Assembly (NCBI GenBank): GCA_004212075.1
Contig: RXIF01000006.1
Coordinates: forward strand, 1 to 64,000
Reading direction: 5' to 3'
DNA length: 64,000 nt
Source: Candidatus Methanoliparum thermophilum
GTDB taxonomy: Archaea > Halobacteriota > Methanoliparia > Methanoliparales > Methanoliparaceae
Shown: positions 56,274 through 64,000 of the stretch, piece by piece
How the letters are laid out: each line of letters starts with the position of its first letter
How positions within the stretch are numbered: position 1 is the first letter of the stretch
Translations under genes and position numbers: made by a program
The notes under the pieces: model-generated
What the model was told of the DNA's origin: nothing
Seen by the model: only the letters and a program-made list of their open reading frames with translations
The model's database searches: none

Positions 56274-56382
56274 ATTATAGTATATAAATTTTTATCAATA
56301 TTTAAATAGTAATAATAACAGTAGATGATATTATAGTATATAAATTTTTATCAATATTTAAATAGTAATAATAACAGTAGAT
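56271..56382 (+). repeat. Perfect tandem duplication of a 56-base promoter unit
   Basis: The unit (beginning GATATTATAGTATATAAATT and ending AATAACAGTAGAT) occurs twice without a gap, at 56271-56326 and 56327-56382, with no mismatch. Each copy contains a TATA-like TATATAAA and an AT-rich TTTAAATAG. The second copy ends 15 bases before the start of the flavoprotein gene, so that gene probably has two stacked promoters. Confidence 0.9.
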
Positions 56383-56397
56383 ATAGATTGTGATAAA

Positions 56398-57291
56398 ATG
56401 GATATAGATATCTGTGATATATTGGGAATAAAATATCCTATAATACAGGGTGCTATGGCATGGGTTGCAACAGCTGAATTATCTTCTGCCGTATCAAATG
56501 CAGGTGGCCTTGGTATATTAAGTCCGGTAACCACAAAAGGATTGGTAAAAGAGATCAAGATTATGAAAGGATTAACAAAGAAACCTTTTGGTGTTAATAT
56601 ACCAATAATGAACCCAAATTCTGATGAGATTGTAAAAATTGTGATAGAAGAAGGGATACCAATCGTTACAACATCTGTTGGTGATCCCAATAGGTTTACC
56701 TCTATTTTTAAAAAAGAAGGTATAAAGGTGATCCATGTGGTTACAAATATAAAACACGCTAAAAGGGCTGAAGATGCAGGTGTCGATGCGGTTGTAGCTA
56801 TGGGTGTTGAGGCGGGTGGTCACATAGGAAAAGAGGAGATAACAACCTCTGTATTAGTTCAAAATATTGTAAATAACGTGAAAATTCCTGTTATTGCTGC
56901 AGGAGGCATCGTAAATTCCAATAATTTCTCATCTGTCCTGGCGCTCGGAGCGGAAGGAGTTCAGTGTGGGACGCGGTTTATTGCAACAGAAGAGTGTATC
57001 GCTCATGATAACTACAAAAGAGCTATCATAAATGCAGAATCAGACTCGACGGAGGTTATAGCCCGAGGTATATTTCCAGCTCGAGTGATAAAAAACGGAT
57101 TTTACGAATGGTTTGAAGCATTGACAAGGGAAGAGAAAGTTGATAAATCTCTTTTTGATATAAATTTTGCAAGATCTGCCATATTGGATGGAGATATAAA
57201 AAACGGAGCTATTTGGGCTGGACAAAATGTTGGTATGATAAAAAAGGTGATAAAAGTAAAAGACGTCATAAAAGAGATGATGAATCGATAA
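56398..57291 (+). CDS. Nitronate monooxygenase / FabK-like FMN protein
   Basis: This TIM-barrel FMN enzyme has 297 residues. The family blocks are IIQGAMAWVATAELSSAVSNAGGLG (two runs), KPFGVNIPIM, VVAMGVEAGGHIGK, IPVIAAGGI and ALGAEGVQCGTRFIATEEC. Members oxidise nitronates or reduce enoyl thioesters; which applies here is not known. It diverges from the ArsR-like regulator and is the obvious candidate for its control. Confidence 0.9.
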   Translation: MDIDICDILGIKYPIIQGAMAWVATAELSSAVSNAGGLGILSPVTTKGLVKEIKIMKGLTKKPFGVNIPIMNPNSDEIVKIVIEEGIPIVTTSVGDPNRFTSIFKKEGIKVIHVVTNIKHAKRAEDAGVDAVVAMGVEAGGHIGKEEITTSVLVQNIVNNVKIPVIAAGGIVNSNNFSSVLALGAEGVQCGTRFIATEECIAHDNYKRAIINAESDSTEVIARGIFPARVIKNGFYEWFEALTREEKVDKSLFDINFARSAILDGDIKNGAIWAGQNVGMIKKVIKVKDVIKEMMNR

Positions 57292-57349
57292 AATTAATCG
57301 TAAGAGGAGTATATCGTTATCTTAAGGCTCAATTTATGTCTTATTGTAT

Positions 57350-58651
57350 TTAGGCTCCATCATGACATCTCGATAAAAAATGCTCGAATAAGAAGGGGTC
57401 GCTCAACGCATGCAGATGCATGTAGTTTGCAATAACGTTATCACGAAAAAGACCATCTTTTCCGTCTTTTATTCCTTTTCCTCTTATTAATCTATATGCA
57501 AAATTCTCGTTGATAGATATCTGTGAATAATGAAACTCATGACCCTTTATCAAATAATTTTTAGGGGCAATTAAAGTATCTTCAACAGTTTCTGCTACAG
57601 TATAACCTATCGATTGTAGTTTATTTGTCATATTAGCCTCTGCATTAAAAATACTGCACATTTCTCTCGAATCTAACCTTCTTAAGAGATATAACATGCC
57701 TCCACATTCTGCATATATAGGTATTCTACTCTTTTTAATCTGGGATCTTATCTTCTCGTTTTTTTCTAATTTATCGGCATAGAGTTCTGGATACCCTCCA
57801 CCGATATACAATCCATCTACATCGGGTAATTCATCTTTTAATGGAGAAAAAAATACCAGATTGACATTTCTTTCTTTAAAGAAGTCAAGGTTGTCCTGAT
57901 AATAAAAAAAGAATGCTTTGTCTAGTGCGACACCAATCTTTATCTTTGAAAAATTCTTGCCTGTGTTTTTTGAAATATTTATCTTGGTGGGATGGTTTAT
58001 TGCGGATAACTCATATAACTTATCTATATCTAAAAATTCGCTCATCTCATCGAGCATAGTTGTATTAAATGTTTTCTCTTCGGGATTAACCAATCCAAGG
58101 TGCCGCTCAGATATTTTAAAATAATCTTTTTTTGGTATAGCTCCTATAAATTCAACTCCTGCCATTTTTGCAGAATCTTTTAACATTCTTAGATGTCCTT
58201 CTCCACCTATCTTATTGAATATTACACCACTTATGTTTAAACTTTTATCCAGGTTTTTAAAACCGTGTAATATCGCAGCGGCACTGTAAGACAATTTTTC
58301 TCCATCTATAACAAGGATGATAGGAGAACCTATTATCTTGGCAATATGGGCGGTGCTTCCATAAAAATCCGGCCCTAATCCATCGAACAGACCCATTACC
58401 CCCTCTATTATCGCGATATCGAAATTTTTAGAATAAAAGGAGGATAAGATAGTATTTTCCGATAATAAAAAAGAGTCCAAATTATAGGATGGCATACCTG
58501 TGATTGCTTTATGATATAAGGGATCTATAAAATCTGGTCCCACTTTAAACGATTGTAAATTTTTGTTTTTTAATAAGTGAAGTAATGCTAATGTTATTAT
58601 AGTCTTTCCCACTCCACTGCTTGTTCCCCCTATTACTAAACTTTTTTTCAT
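57350..58651 (-). CDS. cbiA: Cobyrinate or Ni-sirohydrochlorin a,c-diamide synthase (CbiA/CfbB)
   Basis: The enzyme amidates the a and c acetates of a corrinoid, or of Ni-sirohydrochlorin on the way to F430, using ATP and glutamine. The 433-residue protein starts with the P-loop GGTSSGVGKTIITLALLHLL, has KVGPDFIDPLYHKAITGMPSYNLD (two runs), EGVMGLFDGLG and the glutaminase part GLYIGGGYPELYADKL and PIYAECGGMLYLLRRL with the catalytic cysteine near residue 320. CbiA and CfbB are hard to tell apart by eye; in a methanogen-like host either fits. Confidence 0.93.
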   Translation of the reverse strand: MKKSLVIGGTSSGVGKTIITLALLHLLKNKNLQSFKVGPDFIDPLYHKAITGMPSYNLDSFLLSENTILSSFYSKNFDIAIIEGVMGLFDGLGPDFYGSTAHIAKIIGSPIILVIDGEKLSYSAAAILHGFKNLDKSLNISGVIFNKIGGEGHLRMLKDSAKMAGVEFIGAIPKKDYFKISERHLGLVNPEEKTFNTTMLDEMSEFLDIDKLYELSAINHPTKINISKNTGKNFSKIKIGVALDKAFFFYYQDNLDFFKERNVNLVFFSPLKDELPDVDGLYIGGGYPELYADKLEKNEKIRSQIKKSRIPIYAECGGMLYLLRRLDSREMCSIFNAEANMTNKLQSIGYTVAETVEDTLIAPKNYLIKGHEFHYSQISINENFAYRLIRGKGIKDGKDGLFRDNVIANYMHLHALSDPFLFEHFLSRCHDGA

Positions 58652-58661
58652 CGTTAAAAAA

Positions 58662-58751
58662 CTATTTTTTTCTATGTCTCATCTTATCTCTAAGCTTTTT
58701 CTGTTTATGTTTTCTCATTTTTGCTCGTTTTCTCTTCCTTCCACATGGCAT
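58662..58751 (-). CDS. 29-residue basic protein resembling AURKAIP1/COX24 domain (bS22/mS38-like)
   Basis: The frame from ATG 58751 reads MPCGRKRKRAKMRKHKQKKL and ends RDKMRHRKK with a TAG. It has a good GAGGTGAT ribosome-binding sequence and about 60 percent basic residues. The K-M-R-K-H-K-x-K-K-L pattern is the hallmark of COX24/AURKAIP1-type small ribosomal proteins known from Bacteria and mitochondria. It lies 10 bases upstream of cbiA on the same strand. It is likely a ribosome-associated protein, but a test of expression would be needed. Confidence 0.7.
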   Translation of the reverse strand: MPCGRKRKRAKMRKHKQKKLRDKMRHRKK

Positions 58752-58965
58752 AGTATATATCACCTCACTATCTTATTTGTTATCAATCGCCAATCCTTTA
58801 TTTATATCTACTATATAAATTTTGATAATTAATCTAATCTATGCATTCTTACTTTATCTAAACAGAGATAAGGAATGATATAGATGAAGATTAAGAATGT
58901 ATGTAAAAATTGATATATAAAATTACAACAAAATCTATTAAGAGGATAAAAAAAAGAAGTTAACA

Positions 58966-60018
58966 ATGACCAAAAAAGAATTTATAAGCAATTTAAAAAT
59001 AGATCTGTTTAGTAAAGGTGTAAGAATATCTGCAGAAGATAAAGGAAGAAAAGGCGGTGCAGGACCTGCAGGATCAAAAAATATTATATTTGGAAATACT
59101 GTAGCAAACGTACCTACTTTTGCCAAGTTTGTAGCAGATTCTCCTTATAGCCTCGATAACAATGTTTTAAAGAAATTTAACAAGAAGATAATCGATGTAA
59201 AGATACCAAATCCGCAATTTTACAAATTAAAGACAAAAGATGGCATACCTTATAACAAAATCGCGCTGTTGCACGGGGAAGACTGCCTAGCTACAACCGT
59301 AGTTCAACATTGCATCTATTGGGATACTCCTCTTAGATGTAAGTTTTGTGGAATTGATTTATCGAAGGGATCTACCCTTGATATCAAAAAACCGGAGGAA
59401 ATAGCAGAAGTGGCCGAGGCTGCAAAACGACTGGATAATGTTAAACATGTTACGTTGACTATAGGAGCTTTAAAGGAAGAGGATGAGATAAAGATACTTG
59501 GTAACTGTGCATCTGCAATTAAAAATGCCGCTAAAATTCCTGTTCATGTCCAATTTGAGCCATTGAAGGATCTTAAACGTATGGAAAATCTGTATAGTAA
59601 AGGTGTTGATACGGTGGGGATACATATAGAATCTTTTGATAAGAAGGTGTTGGAGAATATAGCACCGGCTAAAGCAAAAATAGGATTTGATAGATATTTA
59701 AAAGCGTTAGAATACGCTGTAAATATTTTTGGTGAAAATCAGGTAAGTAGCTTTATTATAATAGGCTTAGGAGAAAGCGACGAATCTGTGATCGAAGGAT
59801 GCAAGACTTTGTCAGGTATGGGTGTCTATCCGTTTGTCGTTCCAATAAATCCAATTCCTGGCTCTTATATGGAAGATGCCATTCCACCATCGTTTGAAAG
59901 GATGAAAGATATATATGAATCTGTTGCGTCTATCCTTAAAGAAAACTTATCATGGAAGAAGAGTAAAGCAGGATGCGTCAAATGTAGGGCATGTTCTGCA
60001 TTGGACGTATTTGAATAA
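58966..60018 (+). CDS. Radical SAM protein of the MSMEG_0568-like family
   Basis: The 350-residue protein has an N-terminal RRGGAGPA-like stretch (KGGAGPAGSKNIIFG), VPTFAKFVADSPYSL, the segment DGIPYNKIALLHGEDCLATTVVQ in two runs, and the unusual cluster motif C-IYWDTPLR-C-KF-C, that is CX8CX2C, near residue 113. Other blocks are HIESFDKKVLENIAPAKA and VSSFIIIGLGESDES. C-terminal cysteines (CVKCRACSALD) may bind a second cluster. In Bacteria relatives sit in nitrilase/flavoprotein clusters of unknown product. The archaeal role is unknown. It precedes the homocysteine genes by 75 bases. Confidence 0.8.
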   Translation: MTKKEFISNLKIDLFSKGVRISAEDKGRKGGAGPAGSKNIIFGNTVANVPTFAKFVADSPYSLDNNVLKKFNKKIIDVKIPNPQFYKLKTKDGIPYNKIALLHGEDCLATTVVQHCIYWDTPLRCKFCGIDLSKGSTLDIKKPEEIAEVAEAAKRLDNVKHVTLTIGALKEEDEIKILGNCASAIKNAAKIPVHVQFEPLKDLKRMENLYSKGVDTVGIHIESFDKKVLENIAPAKAKIGFDRYLKALEYAVNIFGENQVSSFIIIGLGESDESVIEGCKTLSGMGVYPFVVPINPIPGSYMEDAIPPSFERMKDIYESVASILKENLSWKKSKAGCVKCRACSALDVFE

Positions 60019-60093
60019 TTAAATTAAAATATGATCGGTTAGCATATATCTAAAAAAACATTTAAATAAAACAAAATTATTACCTATATTTAG

Positions 60094-61590
60094 ATGAAAA
60101 AGAGCATAGAAGAGATAAACCAAAAAATATCGGAAGGATGTGCCAGGGTGGTTACATCCGATGAGATGCCCAATATTGTTAAAGAGTTGGGGTTAGAATT
60201 AGCGACAAAAGAGATAGATGTTGTTACAACAGGCACCTTTGGAGCGATGTGTTCTTCAGGGGCTTTTTTGAATTTTGGCCACTCGGATCCTCCGATTAAG
60301 ATGCAACGAGTTTTCCTGAATGATGTTGAGGCGTTTACCGGAATTGCTGCAGTAGATGCTTATATAGGTGCCACCCAACAGGCAAGAGGACCTACGTTAG
60401 ATTATGGTGGTGGTCATGTTATAGAAGATTTGATAGGAAAAAAAAAGATAGAATTAAGAGCAGAATCTTATGGAACCGACTGTTATCCGCTTAAAAGCCT
60501 TGAAACAGAGATTACAATAGATGATTTAAATCAGGCAATCATGGTCAATCCAAGGAACGGTTATCAAAAATACAATGCGGCTACTAACTCTAGTGACAGA
60601 GTACTTTATACTTATATGGGTCCATTATTCCCTAATTTTGAAAATATCTCTTATTCTGGTTCTGGATTATTATCTCCACTATCTAATGACCCTGAATATA
60701 GAACCATCGGTATAGGAACGAGAATATTTTTAGCCGGAGCAAAAGGTTATGTGATCGGAGAAGGAACACAGCATGATCCTGAAAATGGGTTTGGTACTCT
60801 TATGGTAAGAGGAAATCTTAAAGAGATGAATACAAACTTTATAAGGGCTGCAAAAATCTATAAGTATGGTATATCGCTTTATATAGGATTAGGGATACCC
60901 ATTCCTATATTGGATGAAGAGATGGCAAAGGCGACTGCTATAGAAGATAAAGATGTCGTGACAAATATAGTCGATTATGGTATCCAAAGGAGAGATAAGC
61001 CTATATTAAGAAGAGTAACTTATGAAGAATTAAAATCTGGTTTTGTAGACCTGAACGGTAAAGAGGTTAAGACGTTTCCAATGTCGAGTTATCTTAAAGC
61101 AAAAGAGGTTGCAGAAACACTAAAGAGGGAGATTTTAAAGGGATCTTTTAAATTATCTCTACCGGTGGAATCGCTTCCTAAATCGGGAAAGATCAAACCC
61201 ATGTACCAGAAAAAAGTAAATCCGATGGTGAAAGATCTGATGTCCAGAAGGGTGGTCTTTATAGAAGAGGATACTTCGATAGAAGAGGCAGCGAAAGTTT
61301 TGGTTAGGAACGGGATAGACCATATGCCCGTTGTTTCGGAAGCAGGCAGGTTGACCGGTATAATCACTTCATGGGATATAGCAAAATCTGTTGCAAAAGG
61401 TAGCTTTTATAAAAAAGTTAAAGATGCAATGAGTAAAAACGTTATTTGTATCGGTCCGGATGATTTTGTAGATGTGGCAGCTAGAAGATTAGAACAATAT
61501 AACATATCTGCAATGCCTGTCATAAATCCTAACAGAGAGGTTTTAGGCATGATATCCAGCTCTGATTTAAGCAAATTGGTTAGGGGTTAG
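60094..61590 (+). CDS. DUF39 homocysteine biosynthesis protein with two CBS domains
   Basis: The 498-residue protein matches COG1900/DUF39, which in methanogens is needed to make homocysteine from aspartate semialdehyde and sulfide. The active-site cysteine region is GTFGAMCSSGAFLNFGHSDPP near residue 47-67. The fold continues to about residue 370 and is followed by two CBS domains (DLMSRRVVFIEEDTSIEEAAKVL, then DAMSKNVICIGPDDFVDVAARRL, each in two runs) that bind adenosine compounds. The CBS pair suggests allosteric control by AMP, ATP or S-adenosylmethionine. It is followed after 4 bases by the NIL-ferredoxin. Confidence 0.93.
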   Translation: MKKSIEEINQKISEGCARVVTSDEMPNIVKELGLELATKEIDVVTTGTFGAMCSSGAFLNFGHSDPPIKMQRVFLNDVEAFTGIAAVDAYIGATQQARGPTLDYGGGHVIEDLIGKKKIELRAESYGTDCYPLKSLETEITIDDLNQAIMVNPRNGYQKYNAATNSSDRVLYTYMGPLFPNFENISYSGSGLLSPLSNDPEYRTIGIGTRIFLAGAKGYVIGEGTQHDPENGFGTLMVRGNLKEMNTNFIRAAKIYKYGISLYIGLGIPIPILDEEMAKATAIEDKDVVTNIVDYGIQRRDKPILRRVTYEELKSGFVDLNGKEVKTFPMSSYLKAKEVAETLKREILKGSFKLSLPVESLPKSGKIKPMYQKKVNPMVKDLMSRRVVFIEEDTSIEEAAKVLVRNGIDHMPVVSEAGRLTGIITSWDIAKSVAKGSFYKKVKDAMSKNVICIGPDDFVDVAARRLEQYNISAMPVINPNREVLGMISSSDLSKLVRG

Positions 61591-61594
61591 TAAT

Positions 61595-61978
61595 ATGAAG
61601 ATGAAGATTCAGATTCCAGCTAATCTCGTCAGAAAACCGATTGTTTCTGATATAGTTTTGAAGACAAAAGTATTGATAAACTTAGAAAAGGTAAATATCG
61701 AGACAAACAAGGCAGATATGATAGTAGATGTCAAAGATGAATGGGAAGATGTAAAAAAAGCATTTGAAGAGCGGGGTATCAAAGTAGATCTACTGAAAGA
61801 GCCAATAAAAAGAAGATTAGATCGTTGTGTTATGTGCGGTATATGTTCTATGATCTGTCCTGTCGATGTTTTTAAAATATCGGAAGATTGGGAGGTAAAG
61901 ATGGATTCGTCAAGATGTATAATATGTAAAAATTGCATCGATCTCTGTCCGACGGAATCTCTTACCATTGATTATTGA
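61595..61978 (+). CDS. NIL-domain ferredoxin of the homocysteine pathway
   Basis: The 127-residue protein begins with an NIL-type small-molecule-binding domain (residues 1-75) and ends with a two-cluster ferredoxin: CVMCGICSMICPVDVF near residue 80 and CIICKNCIDLCPTES near 108. In Methanosarcina this protein works with DUF39 to make homocysteine. It lies between DUF39 and UPF0280 with gaps of 4 and 3 bases. Confidence 0.93.
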   Translation: MKMKIQIPANLVRKPIVSDIVLKTKVLINLEKVNIETNKADMIVDVKDEWEDVKKAFEERGIKVDLLKEPIKRRLDRCVMCGICSMICPVDVFKISEDWEVKMDSSRCIICKNCIDLCPTESLTIDY

Positions 61979-61981
61979 TAT

Positions 61982-62704
61982 ATGAGAGTAAGATTTAATA
62001 TCAAAGAGACGAACGTATCGATATTATCTAACGAAGAGAGATATATTGATATAGCGAAAAAGGCGATAATCTCTGCCAGAATGGATTTAGAAGATTATAT
62101 AAAACGGGATCCTTTTTTTTATATAACCTTTGAGCCTTATCAGCCCAAGAAAGATGTGCCGGATGTGGTGAAAAGAATGTTATCTGCATCTGAAAAAGTT
62201 GGAGTTGGGCCGATGGCGGCGGTTGCTGGAACGATCGCCTGGATAGCCGTAGAAAAGATGAGAATGGCTGGATCGAGATATGCTATCGTGGATAATGGAG
62301 GAGATATCGCTATTATAAACGATAAAGTATGTTATGTAGGGATCTATGCCGGGTCGTCTCCAATTAGTTGCAAGTATGCATTCGAGATAGAACCACGTGA
62401 TGATATAATAGGTATATGTACATCATCAGGTAGGGTAGGACCTTCTATAAGTTTAGGAGATGCTGATGCTGTTACAGTTTTTTCAAAAGATGTATCTTTA
62501 GCAGATGCAGCGGCGACTGCTTTCGGTAATTTTATCCATAATGATTTCAATGATGAGATTAAAAAGATAGAGAGTATTATGAATGAAAATGATGATATAA
62601 TCGGATCTCTGGTTGTTCAGAATGAAAAAGTGGCGTTATTAGGTGATCTTCCTCTGATAGTTAGTGCGAATGTAGACAAAGAACTTATAACAAAGCCGTA
62701 TTAG
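61982..62704 (+). CDS. UPF0280 (COG2122) protein of the homocysteine set
   Basis: The 240-residue protein matches UPF0280, an ApbE-related fold. Visible parts are SEKVGVGPMAAVAGTIAWIAVEKM near residue 77, IVDNGGDIAIIND, the SPISCKYAFEIEPRDDIIGICTSSG stretch (two runs) with a conserved cysteine, and DADAVTVFSKD. Genetic work in methanogens links COG2122 to sulfide-dependent homocysteine synthesis. The gene begins 3 bases after the NIL-ferredoxin gene. Confidence 0.9.
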   Translation: MRVRFNIKETNVSILSNEERYIDIAKKAIISARMDLEDYIKRDPFFYITFEPYQPKKDVPDVVKRMLSASEKVGVGPMAAVAGTIAWIAVEKMRMAGSRYAIVDNGGDIAIINDKVCYVGIYAGSSPISCKYAFEIEPRDDIIGICTSSGRVGPSISLGDADAVTVFSKDVSLADAAATAFGNFIHNDFNDEIKKIESIMNENDDIIGSLVVQNEKVALLGDLPLIVSANVDKELITKPY

Positions 62705-62759
62705 AAAAAGGCTTTATATTAGATTAATTATTAATTTTTGGGATTGGTGATATGGAATA

Positions 62760-63485
62760 ATGACTACTATTCTTGAATATATCGATATATTAAGAATATT
62801 GGTAACTTTTGTTTTGTTGATATTCTGTTCTTATTCTGATATAAAATGGAGAAAGGTCACAAATAAAGTCTGGTTGCCTGTATTATTTATAGGGCTTATT
62901 CTTGCTGCAGTAGAATATTCGATAACCTTTAATATTGCAGAAGTAATCTGGTATATTGTATCGTTCATAATAGTCTTTTTCGTATCATACTTTATATTTG
63001 CTATCGGAGGATTTGGTGGAGCGGATGCTAAACTATTTATAATCTTATCTGTCTTATTCACTCATTATCCTATTTTTGGAAGATATCCGTTAATGCCATT
63101 AGAACCGTCTCTTATGATCAGTCCTTTGACAGGGATGTTTGCAGTAGCCCCATCTATTGGAGCGTTTCCCCTTACTATCTTTCCTTTGGTAGTATTGGTA
63201 AATACGTTTATCATCTCTTTATCTGTGCCCATCTATATACTAGTATATAACTTGTTAAAGCTTCCAAGAGACCAAAGAAGCGATAAAGGTTACTATATGT
63301 TTATGTATCTAAAGAAGGAGAAGGATAAGATAGATGAGGTAAAGATGAGAGTTATGGACGAGGATGATGATTATGCCTGGGTTTCACCTAAAATACCTTT
63401 GATGGTCTTTATATTTATTGGTTTTATTATAGCATTGATCTACGGCGATTTAATATATGGAATAATGTCTATCCTCTTATCTTAA
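62760..63485 (+). CDS. Archaeal A24-type prepilin/preflagellin peptidase
   Basis: The 241-residue membrane protein has the two aspartates expected of A24 peptidases: D in FCSYSDIKWRKVTNKVW (about residue 27) and D in GGFGGADAKLFIIL (about residue 89). There are six or seven hydrophobic spans, and a charged loop near residues 175-205. It cleaves class III signal peptides of archaellins or pilins. No archaellum or pilin genes are in this window. Confidence 0.88.
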   Translation: MTTILEYIDILRILVTFVLLIFCSYSDIKWRKVTNKVWLPVLFIGLILAAVEYSITFNIAEVIWYIVSFIIVFFVSYFIFAIGGFGGADAKLFIILSVLFTHYPIFGRYPLMPLEPSLMISPLTGMFAVAPSIGAFPLTIFPLVVLVNTFIISLSVPIYILVYNLLKLPRDQRSDKGYYMFMYLKKEKDKIDEVKMRVMDEDDDYAWVSPKIPLMVFIFIGFIIALIYGDLIYGIMSILLS

Positions 63486-63517
63486 AACAAATCGATAAAA
63501 ATTAGGAGATTTTAAAG

Positions 63518-64000
63518 ATGATTATAAAGAGATTAGAAGAAATAGAAGAAGAAACAGCTATAGAGATTGCAAAATATATGTTAGCATCTATGATAACCGC
63601 ACCTAAGACGAGAGGTATCAATGATCTGAACGTCTCTATGGTATTTGGAGATGATTTAAAAAAACTCTCCGATAAGATGAGATCATTATCCAAGAACGGA
63701 GATAAGAATTTTATACGGGATGCAAAAGGTGTGGACGATGCTTTGGTAGTGGTATTAATCGGAGTAAAGGAGGCAAGATATGCTGGATTGGATTGTGGTG
63801 CGTGTGGTCTAGATTGTAACGGTTTAGTAGATAATAGACGAAAAGGAAAGGATTTTTATGGTCCTATCTGTGCATTCAAGCTGATAGATATGGGTATTGC
63901 GATAGGTTCTGCTGTAAAAATTGCCAGCATGTTCAATATAGACAACAGGATAATGTATAGGGTGGGAGTTGCTGCGCTTCAATTAGGACAGATAGAAGGA
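63518..64000 (+). CDS. DUF2148 ferredoxin-like protein, cut by the window end
   Basis: The visible 161 residues match DUF2148: GLDCGACGLDCNGLVDNRRKGKDFYGPICAFKLIDMGIAIGSAVKIAS in several runs, with the cysteine set CGACGLDC and C in GPICAFK. The family is common in methanogens and anaerobes, of unknown function, with a likely iron-sulfur cluster. The start ATG 63518 lies 9 bases after AGGAG. The C-terminus is outside the window. Confidence 0.9.
   Translation, partial: MIIKRLEEIEEETAIEIAKYMLASMITAPKTRGINDLNVSMVFGDDLKKLSDKMRSLSKNGDKNFIRDAKGVDDALVVVLIGVKEARYAGLDCGACGLDCNGLVDNRRKGKDFYGPICAFKLIDMGIAIGSAVKIASMFNIDNRIMYRVGVAALQLGQIEG

Overview
The window looks like part of an AT-rich genome of a strictly anaerobic euryarchaeon of the methanogen / anaerobic methane- or alkane-oxidiser / Archaeoglobus type. 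The evidence is gene content: O-phosphoseryl-tRNA(Cys) synthetase (sepS), formaldehyde-activating enzyme (fae), a heterodisulfide-reductase HdrA with a fused MvhD-like domain, the three-gene homocysteine synthesis set known from methanogens, cobamide/tetrapyrrole genes, preQ0 (archaeosine) genes, and archaeal information-processing proteins (RIO2-like kinase, DUF460 protein, endonuclease V). It also carries bacterial-type gyrase, as many Euryarchaeota do. The exact lineage cannot be fixed from the window alone.

Layout. 1-8536: minus-strand block with an HdrC/NfnB-like flavoprotein, HdrA-MvhD, UbiX, then hemL-hemC-cobA (early tetrapyrrole pathway), preceded by a plus-strand nitroreductase. 8806-11283: a decayed operon (lysine/glutamate 2,3-aminomutase-like KamA, two D-Ala-D-Ala-ligase-like ATP-grasp proteins, GNAT acetyltransferase) carrying nonsense codons, frameshifts and a gene-fusing deletion. 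11301-16821: gyrB-gyrA-hisI-protein phosphatase. 16961-23426: aldolase, RIO2-like kinase, DUF460, sepS, nfi, sixA. 23442-23514: tRNA-Arg(CCG).

23515-40262 is an accessory region, by eye less AT-rich than its flanks and starting next to the tRNA gene. It holds a fragment of a DNA methylase gene, then a complete three-gene array (SNF2-type helicase with a C-terminal DUF3883 nuclease-like domain, DUF1156 DNA methylase with a Zn ribbon, DUF499 AAA-type ATPase). This array is best read as a DISARM-related anti-phage / restriction-like system. It is followed by an unusual CstA transporter - small protein - ArsA-type ATPase - membrane-anchored protein cluster, an NSS transporter with a 37-residue MetS-like small subunit, and a heavily broken purple-acid-phosphatase-like pseudogene that shares its promoter sequence with cstA.

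41068-45041: nitrilase-family hydrolase, exported rhodanese, and a very AT-rich two-gene DUF488/dual-OB module between hairpin-rich non-coding stretches. 45042-53165: GNAT-CbiT fusion, cbiL, cbiF, DUF89, thiL, an AmrS-like radical SAM enzyme, a beta-CASP nuclease, pheA and a sugar-isomerase-like protein, mostly overlapping end to end as one long operon. 53216-58751: fae (minus), queD-queE-queC, an ArsR-like regulator with a palindromic operator over its start, a nitronate-monooxygenase-like flavoprotein behind a tandemly duplicated promoter, a CbiA/CfbB amidase and a 29-residue COX24/bS22-like basic protein. 58966-64000: radical SAM protein, the homocysteine set (DUF39-CBS, NIL-ferredoxin, UPF0280), an archaeal prepilin peptidase and a DUF2148 protein cut by the window end.

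The metabolic genes fit together as tetrapyrrole, cobamide and possibly F430 supply (hemL, hemC, cobA, cbiT, cbiL, cbiF, cbiA), sulfur amino acid and Cys-tRNA synthesis (DUF39 set, sepS), and flavin-based electron transfer (hdrA and partner). The most interesting items for follow-up are the helicase/methylase/ATPase array, the HdrA partner fusion, the CstA-ArsA cluster, and a paired-hairpin repeat whose loops are flipped between two copies.
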